A stretch of 64,000 nt of DNA from Paraburkholderia ribeironis. Its GTDB lineage: Bacteria; Pseudomonadota; Gammaproteobacteria; Burkholderiales; Burkholderiaceae. Made by a program: the position numbers and the translations under genes. The DNA is taken from NCBI RefSeq assembly GCF_900019265.1, contig NZ_CYGX02000019.1, forward strand, positions 217,620 through 281,619. Direction: 5' to 3'. Numbering within the stretch: position 1 is the stretch's first letter; every line of letters starts with the position of its first letter. Below the pieces are notes generated by a model that made no database searches, was not told the DNA's origin, and saw only the letters and a list, made by a program, of their open reading frames with translations. Shown here piece by piece: positions 53,247 through 63,153 of this stretch.

Positions 53247-53657
53247 ATGCCTGTGCGTCTACCCCGCTTTTTACCTCGCTCCTTATTTCGCTCTTTACCC
53301 AGCGCCGATCTGCATCGCCCCGCGGCGTCGCGTCTCGCCGCCGGCCAGATGGCCCTGCGCCACCTGCGTGCCCACAGTTCGATCATCGCGGTCGAAGGCG
53401 CATTGCAACTCGACTTCCGCGATCATTCGCTGGCCTGGCTCGGCAACGACGCCCCGCTCACGTCGCTCACGTTGCACGAAGGCGAGCGGTTTGTGACGCC
53501 GCAACGCGGCGTCCTGTCGATCCGCGCGACACACGCGCATGCCGTCGCGTTCATCGTGCTGCCCGCGTGCGCCGATCGCAGCGCACGCGGCTTGATCCGG
53601 CAAGCCGCCTATCGCCTCGCTTGCGTCGTGCGCACACGGTGGCGGCGCACCGCCTGA
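53247..53657 (+). CDS. DUF2917 family protein
   Basis: This 136-residue protein carries a DUF2917-like, cupin-resembling segment. Its stretches AAGQMALRHLRAHSSIIAVEGALQLDFRDHSLAWLG and LHEGERFVTPQRGVLSIRAT fit the family, which has no known function. The first 25 residues are basic and hydrophobic. AAGGA precedes the ATG at 53247. It is divergent from the MocR regulator across an operator candidate, and could be its target. Confidence 0.75.
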   Translation: MPVRLPRFLPRSLFRSLPSADLHRPAASRLAAGQMALRHLRAHSSIIAVEGALQLDFRDHSLAWLGNDAPLTSLTLHEGERFVTPQRGVLSIRATHAHAVAFIVLPACADRSARGLIRQAAYRLACVVRTRWRRTA

Positions 53658-53726
53658 CAGCTCGCTGCGCGCGTCATGTTGCCCGTTACAATGCATGACC
53701 AACCCGCTTCGTTCGAGGTTCAGGTC

Positions 53727-54245
53727 ATGTCATTCTTTCGCGCGCTGCTGCCGGGCCGGCTCTCACGTGTCTGGTGTCTGTTGGCCTTCGCCGCCACCCT
53801 CGTCGCCGTGACGCTGACGCTCGATGGTTGCGCGGGCCTCTTTGGCGGCGACCCGTTGCGCGTCAGTGTGGCGGGCATCGAGCCGATCAATGGCCAAGGC
53901 ATGGAGATGCGCTTTAACATCAAGCTGCGCGTGCAGAATCCCAACGACTCGACGGTCAGCTTCAACGGCGTGTCGCTCGATCTCGAACTGAACGGCAAAC
54001 CGTTCGCGAGCGGCGTCAGCGATCAGGCCGGCACCGTGCCGCGCTTCGGCGAAACCGTCATCACCGTGCCGCTGACCGTGCCGGCTTTCGCCGCGGTTCG
54101 CCAGGCCTTCGCGTTCGCGGACGCCGCGCAGTCGGGACAGGTTCCGTACGTTATGCGCGGCAAGCTCGCGGGGGGCGTGACCGGTACGACGCGATTCACC
54201 GATCAGGGGACGCTGAGTCTGCCGTCGTCAGGGGCGGGATGGTAG
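53727..54245 (+). CDS. LEA14/WHy-domain lipoprotein-like protein
   Basis: This 172-residue protein has a hydrophobic N-terminus (about residues 15-33) followed by LDGC, an imperfect lipobox with Cys35. The mature part is a WHy/LEA-2 domain with VAGIEPINGQGMEMRFNIKLRVQNPND and VSFNGVSLDLELNGKPFASGVS. These beta-sandwich domains are linked to stress tolerance. I chose the ATG at 53727 behind GAGG; upstream ATGs at 53676 and 53694 are also in frame. It is convergent with the thiolase gene. Confidence 0.85.
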   Translation: MSFFRALLPGRLSRVWCLLAFAATLVAVTLTLDGCAGLFGGDPLRVSVAGIEPINGQGMEMRFNIKLRVQNPNDSTVSFNGVSLDLELNGKPFASGVSDQAGTVPRFGETVITVPLTVPAFAAVRQAFAFADAAQSGQVPYVMRGKLAGGVTGTTRFTDQGTLSLPSSGAGW

Positions 54246-54291
54246 TGACGACGGCAAGCGGCTCGGGCGAGTGATCGTGGCGCACGCCCGC

Positions 54292-55470
54292 TCAAACCAC
54301 TTCGAACAACCCCGCCGCGCCCTGCCCCCCGCCGATGCACATCGTCACGACGACCAGCTTCGCGCCGCGCCGCTTGCCTTCGATCAGCGCATGGCCGGTC
54401 AGCCGCGCGCCCGACACGCCATACGGATGGCCGACCGCGATCGCCCCGCCGTTCACGTTCAGGCGGTCGTGAGGAATGCCGAGCTTGTCCGCGCAATACA
54501 GCACCTGCACCGCGAACGCTTCGTTCAGTTCCCACAGGTCGATGTCCTCGACCTTCAGGCCGGCCTGTTTGAGCAGCTTCGGCACCGCGAACACCGGGCC
54601 GATACCCATTTCGTCCGGCTCGCAGCCGGCCACCGCGAAGCCGCGGAAAATGCCTAGCGGTTGCAGCCCTTCACGCTCCGCGAGCTTCGCGTTCATCACC
54701 ACGCAAGCCGACGCGCCATCCGAGAACTGGCTCGCATTGCCGGCCGTGATCACGCCGCCCGGCAACGCCGTGCGAATCTTCGATACGCCTTCGAGCGTGG
54801 TGTCCGCGCGAATGCCTTCGTCGCCGCTGACCGTCACTTCCCTGGTGTAGAGACGCCCGCTCGCTTTGTCGGCGACGCCGGCGAGCACCGTCAGCGGCAC
54901 GATCTCGTCCTTGAACTTACCGGCTTCGAGCGCGGCCGCGGCGCGCTGCTGCGAGCGCACGCCGTATTCGTCCTGACGCTCCTTCGAGATCGAGTAGCGC
55001 TTCGCGACGTTCTCCGCGGTCTGCAGCATCGACCAGTAGATTTCCGGCTTGTTCTTGCTGAGCCAGCCTTCGGCCATCATGTGGCGATTCATCTCGTTCT
55101 GCACGCACGAGATCGATTCCACGCCGCCCGCCACGAACACATCGCCTTCACCGGCGATCACGCGTTGCGCGGCGAGCGCGATTGTCTGCAGTCCGGACGA
55201 ACAGAAACGGTTCACCGTCATGCCCGGCACGCTGACCGGCAGACCGGCGCGCAACGCGATCTGCCGTGCGATGTTGCCGCCTGTCGCGCCTTCGGGGTTC
55301 GCGCAACCCATGATCACGTCTTCGACGCGTGCCGGGTCGAGCTTCGCGCGCTCGACGGCGGCCTGCGTCACGTGGCCGCCGAGCGTCGCGCCGTGCGTCA
55401 TGTTGAAACCGCCGCGCCATGATTTGGCGAGGCCCGTGCGGGCGGTCGATACGATTACGGCATCAGTCAT
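54292..55470 (-). CDS. Acetyl-CoA acyltransferase (thiolase)
   Basis: This 392-residue thiolase cleaves 3-ketoacyl-CoA with CoA, the last step of beta-oxidation. The nucleophile Cys90 is in NRFCSSGLQ, His348 in [10 protein letters not shown] and the second Cys378 in [15 protein letters not shown] precedes the ATG. Immediately upstream, in the probable leader, is a long hairpin (55487-55520). It is 207 bases downstream of the fused hydratase/dehydrogenase on the same strand, forming a beta-oxidation pair equivalent to fadA after fadB or fadJ. Confidence 0.94.
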   Translation of the reverse strand: MTDAVIVSTARTGLAKSWRGGFNMTHGATLGGHVTQAAVERAKLDPARVEDVIMGCANPEGATGGNIARQIALRAGLPVSVPGMTVNRFCSSGLQTIALAAQRVIAGEGDVFVAGGVESISCVQNEMNRHMMAEGWLSKNKPEIYWSMLQTAENVAKRYSISKERQDEYGVRSQQRAAAALEAGKFKDEIVPLTVLAGVADKASGRLYTREVTVSGDEGIRADTTLEGVSKIRTALPGGVITAGNASQFSDGASACVVMNAKLAEREGLQPLGIFRGFAVAGCEPDEMGIGPVFAVPKLLKQAGLKVEDIDLWELNEAFAVQVLYCADKLGIPHDRLNVNGGAIAVGHPYGVSGARLTGHALIEGKRRGAKLVVVTMCIGGGQGAAGLFEVV

Positions 55471-55486
55471 GCGTGTCTCCAGTGTC

Positions 55487-55520
55487 GATTGGAGTTGGCG
55501 CTTTAGCGCCTACTCCAATC
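55487..55520 (-). promoter_or_regulatory. Strong hairpin in the thiolase leader
   Basis: Reading leftward, GATTGGAGT-A-GGCGC, loop TAAA, GCGCC-A-ACTCCAATC form a stem with 14 paired bases and one mismatch. It ends 17 bases before the start codon, just upstream of the ribosome site GGAG. It has no T-run, so a translation, stability or repeat-element role is more likely than termination. Confidence 0.55.
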
Positions 55521-55677
55521 CCATGCAAGTAAGTTGCTGCTTCCAAATGTCGATGGTGGCGCGCTGACGAATCGCCGTGCCGCTGACCAATCACCGTGCG
55601 ATTTGCGCTGCGCCACAAGCGCCGAATCGCGCCACCCCCGTCGTCCACATAAGCAGCCTGCGTCCGGCTCAGCCAGC

Positions 55678-57762
55678 TCAGCCGTTAAATCCGCGCCCCT
55701 GTGCCGCCAGCTCCGCGATGCTGCGCGCCAGTCGCCACGCGTCGCCGTTCGGCCGTGACGCGTAGCGGCGAATCGCGCGCTCGACGTTGTAGAGGCCAAC
55801 CGTGTCCGCGTACAGCATCGGCCCGCCGCGATAGAGCGGAAAGCCGTAGCCGGTCAGATAGACCATGTCGATGTCCGACGCTTTCGATGCAATGCCTTCT
55901 TCGAGAATCTTCGCGCCTTCGTTGACGAGCGCGAACACGAGACGTTCGACGATTTCCTCGTCACCGATCTTGCGACGCTGGGCGTTGGTCTCCTTCGAAA
56001 ACGCGCCGATCATGTCATCGACCACTGGCGACGGATACGCGGTACGATCGCCCGCCTTGTAGTCGTACCAGCCACCGCCGGTCTTCTGGCCGAAGCGCCC
56101 CATCTCGCACAGACGATCGGCGATCTTCGAGTAGTGCATGTCAGGATGCTCCTGATAGCGCCGCTTGCGAATCGCCCAGCCAATGTCGTTGCCGGCCAGA
56201 TCGCTCATGCGGAACGGACCCATCGCGAAGCCGAACTTTTCGATCGCCTTGTCCACCTGCGCGGGCAGCGCGCCTTCCTCGAGCATGAAGAGCGCCTGAC
56301 GGATGTACTGCTCGATCATCCGGTTGCCGATGAAGCCGTCGCACACACCCGAGACCACCGCGGTCTTTTTGATCTTCTTCGCGAGCTTCATCACGGTGGC
56401 GAGCACGTCTTTCGCCGTCTCCTTGCCGCGTACCACTTCGAGCAGCTTCATCACGTTGGCCGGGCTGAAGAAGTGCATACCGACCACGTCCTGCGGACGT
56501 TTCGTGAACGCGGCGATCTTGTCGACGTCGAGCGTCGACGTGTTCGACGCGAGAATCGCGCCGGGCTTGGCGACTTCGTCGAGACGCCTGAACACCTGGT
56601 CTTTCACGCCGAGTTCTTCGAACACGGCTTCGACGATCAGGTCGGCGTTCTTCAGATCGTCGTAGGACAGCGTCGGCGTGATCAGCGCCATGCGCTCCTC
56701 GAGCGCTTCGGGCTTGAGCTTGCCCTTCCTGACCGTCGCTTCGTAGTTCTTGCGGATCGTCGCGAGGCCGCGCTCGAGCGCTTCCTGCTTCGTTTCGAGC
56801 AGCGTGACCGGAATGCCCGCGTTGATGAAGTTCATCGCGATGCCTCCGCCCATCGTGCCCGCGCCGATCACGGCCACCTGCTTGATGTCGCGCACCGGCG
56901 TGTCGCCTGGCACGTCGGGAATCTTGCTGGCCGCGCGTTCGCCGAAGAACGCGTGACGCAGCGCACGGCTCTCCGGCGTCTGCACGAGCGCGATGAAGCA
57001 CTCGCGCTCGAACGCGAGGCCCTTGTCGAAACCGTTCTGCACGCCCGCTTCCACAGCGTCGATACATTTGAGCGGCGCCGGGAAGTTCTTCGCGATCGCC
57101 GCGACGCTATTGCGCGCGAACTGGATGAACCCGGCCGCGTTCGGATGCTCGATCTTGCGGTCGCGAACCTTCGGATGCGGGCCTTGCTGCGCCCCGACCT
57201 TGCGAGCGAACGCGAGCGCCGCTGCGGCAAGATCGCCGTCGACGACTGCGTCGAAGAGACCCGAGTCGGCCAGCTTTTCCGACGGCACGGGCGCGCCGGA
57301 AACGATCATGTTGAGCGCGGCCTCGAGGCCGATCGCACGCGGCAGACGCTGCGTGCCGCCCGCGCCCGGCAGGATGCCGAGCTTCACTTCCGGCAGCGCG
57401 ATCTGCGCGCCAGGTGCGGCGATCCGGTAATGCGCGCCGAGCGCCAGTTCCAGACCGCCGCCCATCGCGACGCTGTGAATGGCCGCGACCACCGGCTTCG
57501 CGCTGCTCTCGACGGTCTTGATGACCGTGGCGAGGGTCGGCTCCTGGGTTGCCTTCGGCGTATTGAATTCGGTGATATCGGCGCCGCCCGAGAAGGCCTT
57601 GCCCGCACCCGTCAGCACGATGGCCTTGATGGCCGGATCGTTCTGCGCGCGCTCGATCCCTTCGACGATGCCGGCTCGCGTCGACAGGCCGAGGCCGTTC
57701 ACCGGAGGATTGTTCAGCGTGATGACGGCCACGCCGTCGTGAGTTGTGTAGTCCACTGCCAT
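55678..57762 (-). CDS. Fused enoyl-CoA hydratase/3-hydroxyacyl-CoA dehydrogenase
   Basis: This 694-residue beta-oxidation enzyme has an N-terminal crotonase domain (about 1-190). That domain includes AVITLNNPPVNGLG, KAFSGGADITEF with the oxyanion Gly, and AVAMGGGLELALG-like SVAMGGGLELA. A 3-hydroxyacyl-CoA dehydrogenase domain starts near residue 297 (AVIGAGTMGGGIAMNF) with GMHFFSPANVMKLLEVV. GGAGG precedes the ATG. The layout is that of the FadJ/FadB-like fusion without subunit-specific features I could distinguish. It precedes the thiolase gene. A 16-base palindrome lies about 100 bases upstream. Confidence 0.94.
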   Translation of the reverse strand: MAVDYTTHDGVAVITLNNPPVNGLGLSTRAGIVEGIERAQNDPAIKAIVLTGAGKAFSGGADITEFNTPKATQEPTLATVIKTVESSAKPVVAAIHSVAMGGGLELALGAHYRIAAPGAQIALPEVKLGILPGAGGTQRLPRAIGLEAALNMIVSGAPVPSEKLADSGLFDAVVDGDLAAAALAFARKVGAQQGPHPKVRDRKIEHPNAAGFIQFARNSVAAIAKNFPAPLKCIDAVEAGVQNGFDKGLAFERECFIALVQTPESRALRHAFFGERAASKIPDVPGDTPVRDIKQVAVIGAGTMGGGIAMNFINAGIPVTLLETKQEALERGLATIRKNYEATVRKGKLKPEALEERMALITPTLSYDDLKNADLIVEAVFEELGVKDQVFRRLDEVAKPGAILASNTSTLDVDKIAAFTKRPQDVVGMHFFSPANVMKLLEVVRGKETAKDVLATVMKLAKKIKKTAVVSGVCDGFIGNRMIEQYIRQALFMLEEGALPAQVDKAIEKFGFAMGPFRMSDLAGNDIGWAIRKRRYQEHPDMHYSKIADRLCEMGRFGQKTGGGWYDYKAGDRTAYPSPVVDDMIGAFSKETNAQRRKIGDEEIVERLVFALVNEGAKILEEGIASKASDIDMVYLTGYGFPLYRGGPMLYADTVGLYNVERAIRRYASRPNGDAWRLARSIAELAAQGRGFNG

Positions 57763-57860
57763 CTGCCTGCCTCCATGCGATCCATGCCAATCATGCGATT
57801 AGAGCGGCGCATCACACGCCGCCCGTCCGGTTCATCGGGTTGGCTCACTGTTCGACGCGC

Positions 57861-57876
57861 TGTACAGCGCTGTACA
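57861..57876. promoter_or_regulatory. Perfect 16-base palindrome upstream of the beta-oxidation gene
   Basis: TGTACAGCGCTGTACA is its own reverse complement. It lies 99-114 bases upstream of the start at 57762, flanked by CGCG-containing sequence on both sides. Two GTCCAACT copies follow at 57886 and 57898. It is a likely operator for a TetR- or similar-type regulator, by inference. Confidence 0.5.
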
Positions 57877-57971
57877 ACGCGCGGTGTCCAACTCATTGTC
57901 CAACTTTGTGGTCGATGGTCCCGGGGTCAGCAGGCAGAATACACAAAAAAGCACGCTCGTTCAATTTATTG

Positions 57972-59648
57972 CTAGACAGGGTTTCCCCTGGCAAGCGAAC
58001 AGTTTTTCTCGTCCTCGAGCGCCGACGGCAGCACGTGGTCGCGGAAAATGTCGCGCAGCTTCAGTTTCTGCAGCTTGCCGGTGGCCGTGTGCGGCAATTC
58101 GTCGACGAACGCGACGTCGTCGGGAATCCACCATTTCGCCACCTTGCCTTCGTAGAACGCGAGCAGTTCTTCGCGCGTGACGCTCGCCCCCGCGCGCCTG
58201 ACGACGACCAGCAGCGGCCGCTCGGTCCACTTCGGATGCGCGCACGCGATGCACGCCGCTTCGGCCACCGCCGGATGGGCGATCGCGACATTCTCGATGT
58301 CGATCGAACTGATCCATTCGCCGCCGGATTTGATGACGTCCTTCGAGCGGTCGGTGATGTGCAGGAAACCATCGCGGTCGATGGTGGCGACGTCGCCGGT
58401 CGGGAACCAGCCGTCCGCGAGCGGCGAGTCGTCCTTGCGGAAATACCGGTCGATCACCCACGGCCCGCGCACGTGCAGATCGCCGAACGCGACGCCGTCC
58501 CACGGCAGCTCCCGCCCCTCTTCGCCGACGATCTTCATATCGACGCCATAGATCGCACGGCCCTGTTTCTCGAGCGATTTGCGCTGCTCGGCGAGCGGCC
58601 GCCGGCTCTGCTCCCAGGTCAGTTTCGACAGCGTGCCGAGCGGCGACATCTCGGTCATGCCCCACGCATGGATCACCTGCACGCCGTAGTCGTCCTCGAA
58701 CGTGCGCAGCATGGCCGGCGGACACGCGGAGCCGCCGATCACCGTGCGATTGAGCGACGAGAACTGCACGCCCGCCTCACGCATATAGTTCAGCAAGCCG
58801 AGCCACACGGTCGGCACGCCGGCCGAATACGTGACGCGCTCGCCCTCCATCAGTTCGTACAGCGACTTGCCGTCGAGGTCCTTGCCGGGCAACACCAGCT
58901 TCGCGCCGGTCAATGGCGCGGCGTGCGGAATGCCCCATGCGTTCACATGGAACATCGGCACGACCGGCAGCACGGCGTCGCGTGCGGACAGGCTCATCGC
59001 ATCGGGCAGCGACGCGCCGAACGCGTGCAGCACCGTCGAGCGATGCGAATACAGCGCGCCTTTCGGATTGCCGGTGGTGCCGGACGTATAGCAGAGGTAC
59101 GACGCCTGCCGCTCGTCGAGATACGGCCACGCGAAGTTGCCGTCCTGTGCGGCCATCAGCGTCTCGTAGCTGAGCACCGGCGTTTGCATGGCCGGCAGAT
59201 GCGCTTCATCGGCCAGTGCGATCCAGCCGCGCACTTTCGGGCACTGCGGTGCGAGCGCATCGACAAGCGGCGCGAACGTGGTGTCGAACAGCACGTAGGC
59301 GTCGTCGGCGTGATTGACGATGTAGGCGATCTGATCGGGAAAGAGACTCGGATTGATCGTGTGACACACGGCGCCAAAGCCGGTGATGCCGTAATACGCT
59401 TCCAGATGCCGGTAGCCATTCCACGCGAGTGTCGCGACCCGCTCGCCGGGTGCGACGCCCAGTGCGATCAACGCCTGCGCCAGCTGCTTCGCGCGCTGTT
59501 CGCAATCGCGATAGGTATAGCGATGCAGATCGCCTTCAATGCGTCGCGACACGATTTCAGTGCTGCCAGCGTGCCGCGCGGCATGCGCGAGCAACGAGGA
59601 CACAATGAGCGGCACGTCCATCATCTGGCCCAGTAGCGGCGTGGTCAT
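57972..59648 (-). CDS. Acyl-CoA ligase (AMP-binding enzyme)
   Basis: This 558-residue enzyme activates a fatty or related acid with ATP and CoA. Signatures are [16 protein letters not shown] (P-loop-like, near residue 187), [29 protein letters not shown] and [14 protein letters not shown] (hinge), and the terminal catalytic lysine in [18 protein letters not shown] lies slightly more than usual before the ATG at 59648. It is upstream of the fused hydratase/dehydrogenase gene on the same strand, so the run ligase, hydratase/dehydrogenase, thiolase covers a full acid degradation pathway except acyl-CoA dehydrogenase. Confidence 0.93.
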   Translation of the reverse strand: MTTPLLGQMMDVPLIVSSLLAHAARHAGSTEIVSRRIEGDLHRYTYRDCEQRAKQLAQALIALGVAPGERVATLAWNGYRHLEAYYGITGFGAVCHTINPSLFPDQIAYIVNHADDAYVLFDTTFAPLVDALAPQCPKVRGWIALADEAHLPAMQTPVLSYETLMAAQDGNFAWPYLDERQASYLCYTSGTTGNPKGALYSHRSTVLHAFGASLPDAMSLSARDAVLPVVPMFHVNAWGIPHAAPLTGAKLVLPGKDLDGKSLYELMEGERVTYSAGVPTVWLGLLNYMREAGVQFSSLNRTVIGGSACPPAMLRTFEDDYGVQVIHAWGMTEMSPLGTLSKLTWEQSRRPLAEQRKSLEKQGRAIYGVDMKIVGEEGRELPWDGVAFGDLHVRGPWVIDRYFRKDDSPLADGWFPTGDVATIDRDGFLHITDRSKDVIKSGGEWISSIDIENVAIAHPAVAEAACIACAHPKWTERPLLVVVRRAGASVTREELLAFYEGKVAKWWIPDDVAFVDELPHTATGKLQKLKLRDIFRDHVLPSALEDEKNCSLARGNPV

Positions 59649-59816
59649 AAAGCGTGGTCTCCTCGGCTTGGCGTTGCGTTCGGGTTGTGGTCCGGGAGCC
59701 GCTCGGGTACGGCTGGATACGCGGTCGGCGAGAGATCGTTGCAGAGTGGTCGAGCGGCCGGCCTGCAGCTCCGCGGGGGCGGACTTACAATATCGGCTAA
59801 TCCAGAGGCGCTCAAC

Positions 59817-61373
59817 ATGTCGTTTTCCCCAAGCATTGCAGGGTTATCCGAAGCTTTAACGGATTTTTCCAACGCTCTTGTCGCCGCTCCCGCCAGTGCA
59901 TTTGTGCGGCTCGGCAGCACATTTCTGACGCGGCTGCCCGCCGCGCCGCTCAGCGCACCGTATCTGGTCGGCTTCTCCACGGACACCGCCGCGCTGCTCG
60001 GTCTGCAACCAGAAGTTCAGAACGATCCGGGCTTTGCCGAGCTGTTTTCCGGCAATGTCACACGCGAGTGGCCGGCCGACCTGCTGCCTTATGCATCGGT
60101 GTACTCGGGCCATCAGTTCGGCGTATGGGCCGGCCAGCTCGGCGATGGCCGCGCGCTCGGCCTCGGCGAAATCGATCACGACGGCCAGCGCTTCGAGCTG
60201 CAGCTCAAGGGCTCGGGACGCACCCCCTATTCGCGCATGGGCGATGGCCGCGCGGTGCTGCGTTCGTCGATCCGCGAGTTTCTGTGCTCGGAGGCGATGC
60301 ATCATCTCGGCATTCCGACCACCCGCGCGCTATGCGTGATCGGCTCCGACCAGCCGGTGCGGCGCGAGACCATCGAAACCGCCGCGGTGGTCACGCGCGT
60401 CGCGCCGAGCTTCGTGCGCTTCGGCCACTTCGAGCACTTCTATTCGAACGATCGCATCGACGCGCTGCGCGCGCTCGCCGATCACGTGATCGAGCGTTTC
60501 TATCCGCATTGCCGCGAGGCCGACGACCCGTATCTCGCGTTGCTGAACGAGGCGGTGATCTCCACTGCTGACCTGCTGGTGGACTGGCAGGCGGTCGGCT
60601 TCTGCCACGGTGTGATGAACACCGACAACATGTCGATCCTCGGCCTGACGATCGACTACGGTCCGTTTGGTTTCATGGATGGCTTCGACGCCGGCTACAT
60701 CTGCAATCACTCCGATTCGCAGGGCCGCTATGCGTACCGGATGCAACCACAGATCGCGTACTGGAATCTGTTTTGCCTCGCCCAGGGATTGCTGCCGCTC
60801 TTCGGCGCACAGCATGACGACAGCGTGCGCAGCGACAGGGTGATCGAAGACGCGCAGCGCGTGCTCGCCGGCTTCAAGGACCGTTTCAGCCCGGCGCTGG
60901 AGCGGCGCATGTGCGCGAAGCTCGGTTTCGAAAGCACGCGCGAGGGCGACGACGCGCTGGTCAATCGCCTGTTCGAAGTGATGCACGCGAACCGCGCCGA
61001 CTTCACGCTGACCTTCCGCAATCTGGCGCGTGTGTCGAAGCACGACGCGAGCGGCGACGCACCGGTGCGCGACCTGTTTCTCGATCGCGCCGCGTTCGAT
61101 GCATGGGCGAACGACTATCGCGTGCGACTGTCCGAAGAAGCACGCGACGATGCCGCACGCGCCATTGCAATGAACCGGGTGAACCCCAAATTCGTACTTC
61201 GCAACCATCTGGCGGAAACGGCGATCCGTCGCGCGAAAGAGAAGGATTTTTCCGAAGTGGAGCGTCTGGCGGCCGTGCTGCGCCATCCGTTCGACGAACA
61301 GCCCGAGCATGCAGCCTATGCGGGGCTGCCGCCCGACTGGGCGAGCTCGCTGGAAGTGAGTTGCTCGTCGTGA
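59817..61373 (+). CDS. selO: SelO family protein AMPylator
   Basis: This 518-residue pseudokinase-fold protein transfers AMP to proteins in relatives, in a redox-dependent way. Conserved stretches are [75 protein letters not shown] with the catalytic-site residues, and [12 protein letters not shown]. The C-terminus SCSS holds the cysteine that replaces selenocysteine of eukaryotic SelO. I chose the ATG at 59817 behind GAGG, with the family's N-terminus beginning at about residue 30. It stands just upstream of msrB, which also deals with oxidative damage. Confidence 0.93.
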   Translation: MSFSPSIAGLSEALTDFSNALVAAPASAFVRLGSTFLTRLPAAPLSAPYLVGFSTDTAALLGLQPEVQNDPGFAELFSGNVTREWPADLLPYASVYSGHQFGVWAGQLGDGRALGLGEIDHDGQRFELQLKGSGRTPYSRMGDGRAVLRSSIREFLCSEAMHHLGIPTTRALCVIGSDQPVRRETIETAAVVTRVAPSFVRFGHFEHFYSNDRIDALRALADHVIERFYPHCREADDPYLALLNEAVISTADLLVDWQAVGFCHGVMNTDNMSILGLTIDYGPFGFMDGFDAGYICNHSDSQGRYAYRMQPQIAYWNLFCLAQGLLPLFGAQHDDSVRSDRVIEDAQRVLAGFKDRFSPALERRMCAKLGFESTREGDDALVNRLFEVMHANRADFTLTFRNLARVSKHDASGDAPVRDLFLDRAAFDAWANDYRVRLSEEARDDAARAIAMNRVNPKFVLRNHLAETAIRRAKEKDFSEVERLAAVLRHPFDEQPEHAAYAGLPPDWASSLEVSCSS

Positions 61374-61461
61374 CGGGCGGATAATCGCCCACTATGAACG
61401 CAACCGCGCAAACCCGCCTGAACCGTGTGACGAGCCGAAGCGCCGCGTGAGTGCGACCGAG

Positions 61462-61536
61462 CTGCAATGACACTGCAATGACGCTGCAACGAAGCCGCAA
61501 ACACTGCAACGTAGCCGCAATGAGGTCGCAGCAAGG
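61462..61536. repeat. Degenerate 11-base repeats before msrB
   Basis: Seven units of the CTGCAATGACA type (61462, 61473, 61484, then 61495 shortened to 9, 61504, 61515, 61526) lie in the 273-base gap between selO and msrB. Their phase is kept but the sequence is loose. Confidence 0.7.
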
Positions 61537-61646
61537 CCAGAGGCAGAGCCGAAGCCGCGGTCTAGCCGCCATGCACTCTCGACCAAGGCCGACCGAAGCC
61601 AGCACACCGAGCAGCCCCACAACAAACCCGAGACAGGAACCCGACC

Positions 61647-62069
61647 ATGAACGAGCCCCGCGACCTCAATCCCGACGCCCCCGCCGTGCAAAAGGACGAC
61701 GCCGAGTGGCGCAAGCAGCTCTCCGACATCGAATACCAGGTGACGCGTCACGCGGCCACCGAGCGCCCGTTCACGGGCCGCTATAACGATCACTGGGAAC
61801 GCGGCATTTACGACTGCGTGTGCTGCGGCACGCCGCTGTTCGAATCGGACACCAAGTTCGACGCCGGTTGCGGCTGGCCGAGCTACTTCCGGCCGATCAA
61901 CGGCGAGGTGATCGCGGAGAAGACCGACCGCTCGCACGGCATGCTGCGCATCGAAGTGCAATGCAAAAACTGCGGCGCGCATCTGGGCCACGTGTTCGAA
62001 GACGGGCCGGCGCCGACCGGTCTGCGTTACTGCATCAACTCGGCTGCGTTACAATTCGAGCCCAAGTAA
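61647..62069 (+). CDS. msrB: Peptide methionine (R)-S-oxide reductase
   Basis: This 140-residue enzyme repairs the R form of methionine sulfoxide in proteins. The catalytic Cys129 is in RYCINSAAL. The zinc site is Cys57/Cys60 (CVCC) and Cys106/Cys109 (CKNC). Cys75 lies in GCGWPSYF. Length and motifs match the single-domain cytoplasmic form. It follows selO and precedes yciB. Confidence 0.95.
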   Translation: MNEPRDLNPDAPAVQKDDAEWRKQLSDIEYQVTRHAATERPFTGRYNDHWERGIYDCVCCGTPLFESDTKFDAGCGWPSYFRPINGEVIAEKTDRSHGMLRIEVQCKNCGAHLGHVFEDGPAPTGLRYCINSAALQFEPK

Positions 62070-62300
62070 CGCGACTCGGCGGCGGCAACGCGGCAAGGCG
62101 GCAAGGCGGCAGCGACAACGCGGAGTGCGCAGTGCGGCCCGTTGCCGGCCGGCGTGCGCGATCCGTCGCGCGCCGGTCGCGAGATCCTTGATCCGGCTTG
62201 CGCACTCGCCACCGCGCCGGGTACGCGCGGTCTCTCTCACCGGACGTGCTGCACCGCGCCCTCACCCTTGCACTCACTCTGCGGATTCCCGATCCAGACA

Positions 62301-62831
62301 ATGAAATTCCTGTTCGATCTGTTCCCGATCATCCTGTTCTTCGTCGCCTTCAAGATCTGGGGCATTTTTACGGCGACGGCAGTGGCGATCGTCGCCACGC
62401 TGGTACAGATCGCGTGGGTGGCATTCCGCCACCGCAAGGTCGACCCGATGCTGTGGGTGAGCCTCGGCGTCGTCACGGTATTCGGCGGCGCAACGCTCGT
62501 GCTGCACAACGACACGTTCATCAAGTGGAAGCCCACTGTGCTGTATTGGGCGTTCTCCGTCGCGCTGATCGTCTCGCAACTGGCCTTCAACAAGAACCTG
62601 ATCGAAGCGATGATGGGCAAGCAGATCACGCTGCCGCACGCGATCTGGGGCAAGCTGAACATCATCTGGGCGGTGTTCTTCGTGCTGCTCGGGCTTCTCA
62701 ATCTGTTCGTCGCGTATCACTTCACCACCGACCAGTGGGTCAACTTCAAGCTGTTCGGCGCAACCGGTTGCCTGCTGGTGTTCATCGTCGGACAGAGTCT
62801 GTGGCTGTCGAAGTATCTGAAGGAGGAATGA
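62301..62831 (+). CDS. yciB: Inner membrane septation protein A family (YciB)
   Basis: This 176-residue membrane protein has five or six hydrophobic spans and begins [21 protein letters not shown], a family hallmark. It contains [18 protein letters not shown] and [12 protein letters not shown]. YciB influences envelope and division in enterobacteria. I see no ribosome site before the ATG at 62301. It is followed by the BolA gene after one base, so the two are probably cotranscribed. Confidence 0.93.
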   Translation: MKFLFDLFPIILFFVAFKIWGIFTATAVAIVATLVQIAWVAFRHRKVDPMLWVSLGVVTVFGGATLVLHNDTFIKWKPTVLYWAFSVALIVSQLAFNKNLIEAMMGKQITLPHAIWGKLNIIWAVFFVLLGLLNLFVAYHFTTDQWVNFKLFGATGCLLVFIVGQSLWLSKYLKEE

Positions 62832-62832
62832 C

Positions 62833-63144
62833 ATGAGCGATGTGTTCATGCACGCCACCACCGCCGAGCGCGCCGCGCTGATCGAGGCGCGTCTCACCGC
62901 GGCGCTCGCGCCGGTCGCGTCGATCCGGATCACCGACGACAGCGCGCAGCACGCGGGCCACGCAGGAGCCGCCGCCGGCGGTCATTTCAGCGTCACGATC
63001 GTGGCCGCTGCATTTGCCGGCAAGGCCCGCGTGGCGCGGCATCGCATGGTGTATGATGCGCTGGCCGATGCCATGCAGCGCGGCATTCATGCCCTTGCCA
63101 TCACGGCGTATACGCCCGAAGAATTTGCTTTGTTGCCCCGCTAG
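62833..63144 (+). CDS. BolA family protein
   Basis: This 103-residue protein fits the BolA family, which binds monothiol glutaredoxins and iron-sulfur clusters. It has AGGHFSVTIVAAAFAGKARVARHRMVYDAL, with the conserved His and Arg-His positions, and the terminal HALAITAYTPEEF. AAGGAGG lies just before the yciB stop. It begins one base after that stop and is followed by the parvulin gene at nine bases. Confidence 0.93.
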   Translation: MSDVFMHATTAERAALIEARLTAALAPVASIRITDDSAQHAGHAGAAAGGHFSVTIVAAAFAGKARVARHRMVYDALADAMQRGIHALAITAYTPEEFALLPR

Positions 63145-63153
63145 GAACTTCCG

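Noticed and set aside
61374..61646. A coding gene in the gap between selO and msrB
   Set aside because: Open frames there arise from the repeat units and show no consistent start signal.
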